From NCBI GenBank assembly GCA_947561585.1, contig CANNZV010002460.1:1-64000 (forward strand): 64,000 bases of DNA, in the 5' to 3' direction. The position numbers and the translations under genes are program-made. The notes under the pieces were generated by a model. The model was not told where the DNA came from, searched no databases, and saw nothing but the letters and a program-made list of their open reading frames with translations. Positions 24,220 to 33,710 of this stretch are shown here, one piece after another. The DNA is from Caprella mutica (Eukaryota; Arthropoda; Malacostraca; Amphipoda; Caprellidae). The stretch's first letter is position 1; every line of letters starts with the position of its first letter.

Positions 24220-24720
24220 GTGAGAAGGAGTGTTTTTATGTATGAAAATAACTTTATTTTAAACAGCAAGTTTCCTTTTCAGTCAATGAATAAATACACA
24301 ATTCAAAAAGTTCATATAATTAGCAGAATTTATTTTTATTCCTTCTGGAATCCTGGAAGATCTGACCAGTTCATTTCCAATGGTCCCAGTACAAATAATC
24401 ACACCTCCACTTCCATGTTGACGTCAAATTCGTTGGCGATGTGATGAGGCATGCGTCAGCCCATCAGTCAGGGTCGTTGAGACTGTTCACGCATTTTGTC
24501 TTTGTAGAGTACTGTTTGGTAATCAGTTTTAAGATACTTCTCCGCCCATGGTAACCTTGTGTGTATCCTTGGAAAGATGCCTGACAACATGTGAAACATA
24601 GAGGAAAGTAGTTTCAGTATTCTACAGTGGGTGGTTTTTCCACACAAACACTCTTAAAACTGCATCACTAGTTTGCAATGGTTTCCTCTTGAGTTCTCTC
24701 TTGAACAAGGACAGTTATGT
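24220..24720 (-). pseudogene. Tc1/mariner-superfamily transposase remnant
   Basis: The minus strand carries broken pieces of a DDE transposase: WAEKYLKTDYQTVLYKDK (the region around the first catalytic Asp), a degraded LNDPDxWADAC, then GGVIICTGTIGNELV and IPEGIKINSANYMNFLN. This order matches Tc1-like transposases, which cut and paste DNA at TA sites. The pieces lie in different frames with stops, and the DNAPSH segment was not found. Most likely a dead nested insertion, since hAT transposases do not carry these motifs. Confidence 0.75.
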
Positions 24721-24940
24721 CTCGTAGCTATTTTGTATTTGCCCATATCTTTGCGTGTAATCTTTTATCAGGGGATCAACACTTAATTTGTAAACTGTAC
24801 TTGGCCGTAAAAATAATAAATTCAATTTTACAGCATACATGATAATTTTTTGGAAAGTAGCGCTGTAGCGCTGCCGCTACATTCTGCTGTAGCGGCAGCG
24901 GCAGCGCCACTGCTTTTCAAAGTAGCGCTGCCCACATCTG

Positions 24941-25335
24941 CTTAAGAGTATCAGGACTATTCCATATTGAATAGGATCGTTAATAATTTGAGAAATGGCT
25001 ACTTTACCCTGCAATAATAATATAGAGTAACTTTAGAGTTATCGGGACATATTAAATGATAATTATTCTGTCATGTTTTTTATGATCGAATATTTAGAAC
25101 CATTCAACAACTGGAAACTTCCCTAGGTATATTTCACCCTAGAGGCAGACTATGAAAGACTTACGAGTTGGAGGAGGTTATTATTCAAATATTCTAGTAG
25201 GTACATCATGTAATCCGTAATAAGAGTTCTTAAGTTTACCAACAATGCCCTCAATTTCCTCAGCAACAACGGGAGAAAAGAAAATAGAATTAGTTAGGTT
25301 GGAGTTAATGTTCACAATAGGATCCTGACTAGGTG
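24941..25335 (-). pseudogene. LINE RT N-terminal part, upstream of the hAT insertion
   Basis: On the minus strand NLTNSIFFSPVVAEEIEGIV is followed by GKLKNSYYGLHDVPTRIFE, which fits the start of a CR1/L2/Jockey-type RT. About 130 bp of unrelated sequence with stops (25040-25170) follows, then VAISQIINDPIQYGI and SPDTLKK up to the insertion point. It continues at 14168 in the same orientation. Frame breaks are present, so this is a relic. Confidence 0.75.
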
Positions 25336-25344
25336 GCGGAATCG

Positions 25345-25480
25345 GGTCTAGGATAAAATCCCACGGAGGAAAAAAGCCCGGCGGAAAAAATCCCCCGGAA
25401 GAAATCCCCCGGCGGAAAAAAAACGGAAAAAATCCTCCTGGAAAAAATTCCCCCCGGAAGACATCCCCCGGAAAACATCA
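25345..25480. repeat. GC-rich low-complexity CCCCCGGAAGAAATCC run
   Basis: Imperfect short repeats of CCCCCGGAAGAAATCC and GGCGGAAAAAA in otherwise AT-rich DNA, inside the LINE remnant. The two overlapping minus-strand frames (GGIFSRRIF) are products of the repeat. Confidence 0.7.
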
Positions 25481-25630
25481 AACGAAGAAAGAATATCCTC
25501 AAGCCAAAAATAGAATATGTAATGAATATTTTCATCCATACTTTTCCTAAAATACCAACAAAAGAGGAAAAAGATAATATTAGAAAGAAAAGCATGTACC
25601 TACTTATACTATCAAATTACAACAGTCTGA

Positions 25631-27645
25631 TGAGTTCAAATTAAAGAAAATGTTTTGAGGCCACGACTTACAATACAGATGAAAGCTCTGTGATGAAAGT
25701 TCAAAGTAATGAATGCATTAATTAAAATATGACCATAGATTACCTCTCACTCAGTAAATATAGGTCATAAATTAATAGTTGATAATATTAGAGGTTATTT
25801 AAACTCTGCGTTGAAGGTTTTTTCAGTTTTCTATTAGAAAACTGAAAAAACCTTCAACGCTGAGTTTAAATAACCTCTAATATTATGGATTTCCTGTTGA
25901 GTATGAATCTTTCCAATCAAATTAATAGTTGAGTAATTAGTTTGATATTTTGACTTATATAATTGTGTTTCATTGAACAAACAGGAATTTTGTGCTCTGT
26001 GAAATAATTTTAGCAGTCGAGTATGATAATAGCTGAAGGTATGATATCAATTGAAATAAAAGTTAAATAATGATTATCATATATATAGAGATTTATTGAG
26101 TTCGATTACCACTTTAAGTTTAATTATCTATAATGTGAATCACTGAATTTTAATCGTCTCATTTGCAGCTTTTGGCACTAGGTGAATGCTCAAGTTATCG
26201 GATATGGGGTTCCGCATTTTACGAAGAAAAATTATATATGTAATAATTTTTATTTCTAAACTTGATAATTATTATATTTATTTCTTACATATTCGAAAAT
26301 TTGGAACCGTCCGATAACACAGAATTTACTCTAAATTGGAACATGTTAAATAGCCCACCAACTTTTAATTATTGACGTCCAGGCTCCAGGAAAAAAATGA
26401 GTTTATTACATAATATTATAGAACTAAGGTCTACGGTCATTATTCCGCAAACCGCATGCAATTCGGTTCAGTATATATTTTATTATTTGCTTTTAAAGTT
26501 TTTTAATACTCTGTGATCAACAATCGAGCGAATCTCGAACCTGACGCTAAGAAAGAAGATTGTACACTCTTTGTTTTGATTTCAAATTTAGATTTTTAAA
26601 CAAAATACGCGTTTTTGGCCTTCTTTTAAGATATTAATTGTTTTTAAAAGTATATAAACGTTTCTATAATAAGTTTATCCAATTTAAACCTTTAAACGAA
26701 TAATAAATAGATTTATTAAACCAAATATCTAGTTGACAATCAAAACAAATGGTGTACATTCTTCTTCTTCAGACTGAAAATTAGAAAGTCGGAAGTAAAG
26801 TAGGTTTTGTAGAATTTTGATTATATAATTCTTTAAAAGCATATAAAATTAAAAATATGCTATCAAATTTGATGCAGTTTGCAGTAAAATGTTAAGAAAC
26901 ATTAGCCTCGTTGATTTAAGCAATTAAAAAATATGCTTGGAGGGGACTTTTAACGTCTGCTTCGGAACCAAAGACCATGTCGCTGACGTCGAAAAGGAAA
27001 TGAAATACAAGAGACCGGAAGAAGCAGTCAGAAAGGAAAGGGGCTCCATGGACAAAGTCACGATCTCATGGTTGCTGAAAAGCTACTCCGTGAATGCTGT
27101 CACTTACCGAGGAATGTGACAAATATAGTCACAAGCACCGGTGGCTGCACTCAAGGATGGAAGAGGAAAATGAAGAGATAATAGTAAATGAAGTCTACGA
27201 GCCTACATAACACAAAATCTAGGACCTCGTACGTAATTGTGGAGCGTAACCCTAGCGCTATCCTCTAAAACTGCATGGAGTGTTAAAAAAACTATACACA
27301 TGGTAAACATAAAATAGACAATACATAATCCTAATTACAACAGTTTGAGTCCCAAGGGACGCCACCCCACTTCTCTTCCATTCACCAAAGACAGCTTCAG
27401 GAACCCCTCGGGGTTTATTTACAATAAGCAGTTTAGAATAGATTCATAACAATAAATGCACTGGCCATCGAAAAATCACTTGATTGGTTATCCATTTCAT
27501 TTTCACGGTACTGGAGGAACACTGTTCAACAACTGATGTTCCAATATCGCTTACTATACGTTGATCCATTGTACAATCGCACTAGCGTGTCAATGCCCGA
27601 TCGTACCTTCACAACTGCCGTAGTCCCTTATAAGTGCATTAATTA
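25631..27645. repeat. Left arm of a 6.3-kb inverted-repeat structure
   Basis: This segment recurs inverted at 30455-31892. Matching landmarks are GAGTTCAAATTAAAGAAAAT (left edge), GGAACCGTCCGATAACACAG, AACGTCTGCTTCGGAACC, GAACCCCTCGGGGTTTATTT and ACTGCCGTAGTCCC (inner edge). Compared with the other arm, this one has two extra blocks: 25783-25919 (a palindromic insertion) and about 26386-26940 (550 bp of AT-rich DNA). Elsewhere the arms are close to identical. The frame at 26937-27119 is not a convincing gene. Confidence 0.85.
25783..25919. mobile_element. Palindromic insertion with 13-bp target duplication
   Basis: A 137-bp insert flanked by AATTAATAGTTGA at 25770-25782 and 25920-25932, absent from the corresponding place in the right arm (around 31750). 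It is dominated by a palindrome at 25782-25886: 52-base arms around one central base (25834), with a single T:T mismatch (25807/25861). Confidence 0.8.
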
Positions 27646-27777
27646 TTGGGTATAGTTTAAAGGGAGCACTACGTACGTTATATAGAAAGGTACAATCCAA
27701 TTGAATAAAAATAATTCCTACATTTCTATACGTATTATAAAATAGGAAGATAAGAAAATGAATTTCCAAATTTGAAA

Positions 27778-27955
27778 CGATTTTTTTAAAACTACATATC
27801 TGTTTTCGCACTTTTGGTCGAAGTATAAATTCATATATCGTTTGGAAACAGACATGCCGACGTCAAGATGATTCTGTTAAAATCACGTATCGGTTTTAGT
27901 GTTTCTACTCAAAGTTTAAATTCAGATATCATTTAGAAACAGACATTCCGATATC
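27778..27955. repeat. Two imperfect 86-bp direct repeats
   Basis: Both copies end in AAACAGACAT followed by (G/T)CCGA and share AAATTCA-ATATC. Located just inside the left arm, before the transposase remnant. Probably part of the DNA transposon's non-coding region. Confidence 0.55.
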
Positions 27956-28639
27956 TACTATGAGTCGAAATGGTTGCTAAGTCGATACCCACCGTTAGCG
28001 CTACGAATTCGACAGCAAACGGCATCGAATCGACATTCATATGTTTGTTGGGAACACTGTATTCTATCAAAATCGTCATTTTTAAATAGCGAAATGGGAG
28101 AAATTAAATTGCTTCAAGTCGTATTATGTATAAGCCATATTGTCCATAGAGAGTGGATTTCTATCACCCTATTAATATTAGCATTGTTCTTCAATTTAAA
28201 AATGTTTTTGAATTTGAGAAGAAATGCATCGTCCTGTACTTTGTAGTTTGCCAAAACACCTTCTTCTTCAACAGTACGCCGAAAATTCATGCTTTCCCAA
28301 GATAAATGGAAGGGTGGCTAGATCTTACCACTTGAAAAAGTTCACAAGAGTTCGTGGTCTATTCAATGAAACTGTTTCTTTTCACAAGAAAAAGCAAATG
28401 AAAACAAAACCAAAAAAACACAAACTGCGATTCAGGAGGTGAAGAGTTTCTTTGAAGAAACCACTAGTTTTTCTCTCTGAAAAGCTTTTCAGCAGATTTC
28501 ATCCACACCAAAACCACGTGGTGGAGAACCGTCATACATACATTTAGTTTCCGTTTTTATCATTGAACTTCAGTTCGACCATTAACGAAAATCACATAAA
28601 TAGCGCTTTTGTGGGTGGATTATGCAGCAACCATCCAAC

Positions 28640-29110
28640 ATTGCCAATTGAATCGTTTGGACAGACGAGAAGTTAATTTGCCTCCATTAAAAACACATCG
28701 AAAAAATACGAATGAAAATCCTCGAAATATTTGGAAAACAAATGATAGGTATGATGCTAAGTATATTGATCTTCGTTGCAATTATTAATGGAATGGTTCC
28801 AATTGTTCAAGCATTCCTTAACGAATATGGTAACTTATAATGTGCTCTAGCACATTATTTGGCCCAGCCTGCAACTTCTTCACTTTGGTGGATGCAAGAC
28901 AACATTGCACAAATGCAGCTCTAGAATTTTCAAGGAAGAGTTTCGAGGTCGAGTGATTAGCAGAAGTACTGAAATAAAATTCCTGGTCAGCACACAGTCC
29001 AAATCTCAACTCTTTGGACTTTCGTATATGGGCTGCAGCACAAACTCGAGTTTATAAATAAAAAAAAATCCCAATGAGTCTCTATACAATGTGCTCAAAT
29101 CTCCGCTCAA
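28640..29110 (+). pseudogene. Mariner/Tc1-like (IS630 family) transposase remnant
   Basis: Motifs of a DDD transposase are visible in order. IVWTDEKL (28652-28675) is the first Asp block. NDRYDAKYIDLR follows near 28740, matching the family's 'NRQNDR' segment. WWMQDN (Asp at 28898) is the second block. SPNLNSLDFRIW (28996-29031) holds the third Asp. The second and third Asp are about 40 codons apart but in different frames, so the gene is broken. It lies between the two long inverted arms, suggesting that these are the arms of its transposon or of a rearranged pair. The upstream frame 28224-28442 is basic but was not recognised. Confidence 0.7.
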
Positions 29111-29860
29111 AAATATAACAATAAGACTCTCAAGAAAGTATGCAAGAATGTTCTGAAGCGTGCATTGTTCTGTCTTCACATCGGAGGGGTCATTTTCAAC
29201 CACTTTTGTAGGACCTCATGAGATGTGCCTCATATGATAGAAGACAATAAATAATTAATAATATTAAATCCTTTCTTTTACTTCAGAGTGATGCATCTAT
29301 AATGGTATTTGACTTATTTTTAAGTTTTTCTAATTCCCAATTAAAAAATTACGTTATCTGATGAAACACAGTGTAGCGGTATGGTTTTGATTATTTTTGC
29401 TGCAGCCAATGATTGAATATTATGATTAAATTAATAACTATCAGTCTATTAGACTTGATATACAGCTTGTGGACTATAGTCACTATACAATACATCCACT
29501 GACACACTGTATTCCATCAGAAACGACATTTTTAAATTGCGAATTAGAAGCACTTCTGATGCATCAATTGTCATCATAGATACACCACGTTGATGGAAAA
29601 TAAAGTATTATTATTAAACATTTATTGTCCTATATATATGGCTATATCATATGAACCACATCTCCTGTGACCCTACAGAAGTTGTTGAAAATGATCTCCT
29701 CCAGCCTGAAGACAGAACGAAGCAAACTTCGAAACATTCTTTCAAATTTCTTAGGGGTCTCCGGAAGGAACACAGTGTAAGCAAGTTCAAAGCAATTAAA
29801 ATAAGCAAATAACTGACCAATCTGAGGAATTATCCGTAGATTTTTTTCAGAAACGTTAAA
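29110..29860. other. Interior of the inverted-repeat structure
   Basis: No intact gene. A motif around ACACTGTATTC-ATCA-ATTTTTAAAT-GCGAA occurs at both 28060-28095 and 29500-29545, a direct repeat of unknown meaning. Confidence 0.4.
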
Positions 29861-30455
29861 CCTCCGCTTTTACCCGCGTTCTCTCCCAAAATTTGAGAAA
29901 CTGCTTACTGGATAATAACCAATCGCCCCACCAAGTTTCATGCAATTTGGTTCAATAACTTTTGAGTTATATTGAGTTATAAATGACCTTGACCTTGATC
30001 TCTGACCTTTGACCCGATCGCTCCCAAAATTCTACCAGATGGTTCCTGGACATTGTCCAATCGTCTCATCAAATTTCAGACAATTTGGTTGAATACTTTT
30101 TGAGCCAATGAGTTATAAATGGCATTGACCTTGATCTTTGACCTTTGACCCAATCGCTCCCAAAATGTAACAAAATGGTTCCTGTATATTGACCAATCAT
30201 CCCACCAAGTTTCATGCAATATCGTGCAAAACTTTTTGAGTTATAATTGACAGGGTTTTAAATGAGTTATAAATGACCAGGTCACTCTCAAAATTCTAGC
30301 AGCAGGTCACTGGACACAGACCAATCGTTTCACCAAATTACAGGCAATTTGGTTGAACACTTTTTCAGTTAAGCGAATAACAAGATGATAAATAAATAAA
30401 TAAATAAATAAAATCCGATGAAAATATAACCTTCCGCAAGATTGCGAAGGTAATA
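29860..30455 (+). mobile_element. Dispersed-repeat tail with GACCTTTGACC sub-repeats
   Basis: Imperfect tandem sub-repeats of about 115 bp contain TGACCTTGATC, TGACCTTTGACCC, CGCTCCCAAAAT and CAATTTGGTTGAA. They are followed by (AAAT)n and a terminal CCTTCCGCAAGATTGCGAAGG hairpin. This layout is that of the 3' end of a SINE or LINE found in many invertebrates. No coding part is attached. Confidence 0.55.
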
Positions 30456-31892
30456 ATTAATACACTTATAGGGGACTACGGCAGTTGACAGTTGTAAATG
30501 TACGATCGAGCATTGCCACGCTAGTGCGATTGTACAATGGATCAACCGTCAACGTAAAGTAAGCGATATTGGAACATCAGTTGTTGAACAGTGTTCCTCC
30601 AGTACCGTGAAAATGAAATGGATAACCATTCAAGTGATTTTTCGATGGCCAGTGCATTTATTGTTATGAATCTATTCTAAACTGCTTATTGTAAATAAAC
30701 CCCGAGGGGTTCCTGAAGCTGTCTTTGGTGAATAGAAGAGAAGTGGGGTGGCGTCCCTTGGGACTCAAACTGTTGTAATTAGGATTATGTATTGTCTATT
30801 TTATGTTTACCATGTGTATAGTTTTTTAACACTCCATGCAGTTTTAGAGGATAGCGCTAGGGTTACGCTCCACAATTACGTACGAGGTCCTAGATTTTGT
30901 GTTATGTAGGCTCGTAGACTTCATTTACTATTATCTCTTCATTTTCCTCTTCCATCCTTGAGTGCAGCCACCGGTGCTTGTGACCATTTTGTCACATTCC
31001 TCGGTAAGTGACAGCATTCACGTAGTTTTTCAGCATCCATGAGCGTCGTGACTTTGTCCATGGAGCCACTTTCCTTTCTGACTGCTTCTTCCAGTCCCTT
31101 CTATTTATTTTCCTTTAGACGTCAGAGACATAGCCTTTGGTTCCGAAGCAGACGTTAAACCTATACTAAACGTAAATAATTAAAAGTTGATGGGATATTT
31201 AACATGTTCTATTTTAGAGTACATTCTGTGTTATCGGACGGTTCCACATTTTCGAATATGTAAGAAATAAATGTATTAATTATCATTATTCAATTCTTAC
31301 TTCAATTGGTATCCATGATACCAGTACGTAAAATACAAGTTTAGAAATAAAAATCAATACCTAAATAATTTTTCTACGTAAAATGCGGAAACCCATATCC
31401 GATAACTTGAGCTTTCCACCTAGTGCCAAAAGCTGCAAATGAGATGATTAAAATTCAGCGATTCACATTATAGATAATTAAACTTAAATTTGTAATCGAA
31501 CTCATTAAATCTATATATAATGATCATTATTTAACTTTTATTTCAATTGGTATCATACCTTCAGCTATTAAATTAAATTGTAGTTAAATAATAATTATTA
31601 TATTTTCCTTTATCACGTGTTCGAAAATATAGACCCTATTAATAACTTGGAACATAAACCCTACTGCTAAAAATATTTCACAGAACACAAAATTCCTGTT
31701 TGTTCAATGTAACACAATTATATAAGTCAAAATATCAAACTAATTACTCAACTATTATGACCTATATTTACTGAGTGAGAGTTAGTATATGGTCAAATTT
31801 TAATTAATGCATTCATTACTTTGAACTTTCATCACACAGCTTTCATCTGTATTCTAAATCGAAGCCTCAAAACATTTTCTTTAATTTGAACT
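30455..31892. repeat. Right arm of the 6.3-kb inverted-repeat structure
   Basis: The inverse of 25631-27645 without the two extra blocks of that arm. The outer edge ends in AATTTGAACTC. Outer flanks of the two arms do not show a clear target duplication. Confidence 0.85.
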
Positions 31893-32574
31893 CAAAGAGA
31901 ACGAAATTTTTAATCAGTTACAATTATATAAAAATTTGACCAACTCATTACTATTTTTAATAAGAAAAAGTTGTGATTTTGGTTATAAAAGCGGTGCTTG
32001 CCTGTATTGTTTATTCACTCTAAGAATATCTTCAAGTATCTCCGAGTCACTTAATATCAAAATTTTTTTTAGGTAAGTGCATCCATGGTGGCAAAGCTAC
32101 AGAGGTACAGGCACGAGGACGGAGGGACCCACGAACGATACCTGGACGTATCACTTCATTTCTTCCCATTTAATTTATTTATAACACTATGTAACATTAA
32201 TCGAATTGATATGCATCTGACTAAACGTACAATACGTTATTTCAATGAAGTAAGAGCTTTCTATTTTAATTTATTTATTTATTGGATGCAAGTGGATATC
32301 GTTTCGAATCATATTAGATATATAATTAGGCGTCTGTTCGATGCAGAATCCCTATGTATGTTGTATGTCGTAATTTATCTTTCTATTCAACGCAGTTATA
32401 ACGGTATCGCTTCGATGCCAAATATACTTAATATGATGCGGTTTAGCGGTGCAAACGGATATCGGATTGATGTCTACTTGATGTCACCATGTCTAATTTG
32501 TTACTGGTATTCGATGTCGGAAGAGAGGTTATACAGAGTCGTTTAGACATCGAATTGATACATTTATGTTTGCT
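31893..32574. other. Unique sequence with one open frame of doubtful value
   Basis: Contains a 153-codon open frame (32085-32546) with no recognised motif and an AT-driven composition. The segment 32073-32140 resembles a short exon between an AG and CCTGGACGTATC, but there is no supporting phase partner. Confidence 0.3.
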
Positions 32575-32607
32575 GGGCCCTTGACCGAATCCTAGATACG
32601 CCCCTGC
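32575..32607 (-). mobile_element. Terminal fragment of a hAT-like element
   Basis: On the minus strand the sequence begins CAGGGGCGTATCTAGGATTC, an end typical of hAT elements. It abuts the RNase H relic exactly. No partner end or 8-bp duplication was found upstream by eye, so this is a candidate only. Confidence 0.35.
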
Positions 32608-33478
32608 TCTCAGTGCAATTCGGACCCTTCAAAATCTCTCCTTTTCCACACATTTTCTTGTTTCTTGGATAGTTATGTCTTTCTTGCCGAATATGCCTTC
32701 TAAATTCACTTTGGAGTGGGTACCTAGTCATGTTGGGATTCCAGGAAATGAAAAAGCAGACGACCTAGCACTTAGGGCCCGTACTTTGAAAGAAATTGCT
32801 AAACTGCCAATGTCCCATGATGAAGTGAGATGTAAAATTGGAAGATCTACATGGATGTCTGGAAAAATATGTGGCATCGCTGTGATCAGAGTCAGACCTG
32901 TTTGAAACCCCACATCGGTGTCACCGCCTTCTCTGATGTTCATCGTCCCCTACAAGTAGCACTCACAAGAATGCGCATGGAAGTCACACAGCTCAGCCAC
33001 GACCACCACTTAAAAAAGACAACCAAATAGCTATGCAGTACATGCCATACATCGTATATGTACTTCCAAACATCTCCTGAATGAATGCCCACAGTACACT
33101 CAAAATCGAACGGAAATCCCGAGACACGTACTGCTATACACACAAAAAACCTGTATAAATAGTGCACCTTCTGTCACCTGCATTCCCTGTTGATATCCTG
33201 GAGGAGTTCCTGAGAGAAACTGAACTCCTAACTGAGATCTGACAACAGCTATGGAATCAACACAAGTCATTCCTTGCACTAGGACCTACATGGGTGATGT
33301 ACAGAAAAGCACAAAGTAGTTCATTCCGCATTTTAGTAAAAAATGTCATGTTAATTTACGCCCGGCAGTTTGAGAATGGATGGAGAGATGAGATTTACAC
33401 GACAACCTGTTGCTCATTTTTATCCGTCTGCTTTCAAACCTATTTCTTTTTTAGTTTTGCCGAAGGAAAACAGTTCTA
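32608..33478 (+). pseudogene. LINE RNase H and C-terminal zinc-motif relic
   Basis: Opens with ALSAIRTLQNLSF, then FTLEWVPSHVGIPGNEKADD, the C-terminal part of a type I RNase H domain of LINE ORF2. Farther on, TCLKPHIGVTAFSD and, in another frame, HLLNECPQY match the Cys/His segment after RNase H. It is frameshifted and lacks the RT. It differs from the copies at 33-64 kb and comes from another LINE. It ends where copy A's 5' end begins. Confidence 0.8.
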
Positions 33479-33710
33479 AGGAGGACGGACGTGCTGTGTG
33501 TGGAAGCTCATACTCTGGTAAGGTTTTCTCACTTTAATATAAAATTGAAAGAAATTTATTTCTTGAAAAACAAACTATTGTGAACATATAATTATTAAAT
33601 TTATAGGCTGTTGTTTACGTAGGTAGGTAATAGAGAGGTGGGTACCTCAATAGTTATTTATTAACTATAATTAGGTAGGTACCTACGTACTCTCTTTGAA
33701 TTTTCCCAGA

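Larger units (their letters stand above)
14177..24940. mobile_element. hAT-like element, 10.76 kb, filled with satellite DNA
   Basis: The left end CAGAGGTGGGCGCAGCGC and the reverse complement of the right end CAGATGTGGGCAGCGC are inverted repeats of the hAT type (CAGNGGTGGGC). They are flanked by a perfect 8-bp duplication CTTAAGAG at 14169-14176 and 24941-24948. Both ends carry subterminal GC-rich palindromic words (GCGCTGCCGC, AGCGGCAGCGGCAGCGCC), as in hAT transposase binding regions. No hAT transposase was recognised. The interior holds the 14434-22455 satellite, two smaller inverted-repeat elements and a Tc1 remnant. The target is a LINE RT gene. Confidence 0.88.

Noticed and set aside
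28224..28442. Basic 72-codon frame upstream of the mariner relic as its DNA-binding domain
   Set aside because: Position and charge would fit, but no helix-turn-helix pattern could be recognised with confidence.
32085..32546. 153-codon open frame
   Set aside because: No recognisable motif, AT-driven composition, no homologous copy in the window and no consistent splice partners.
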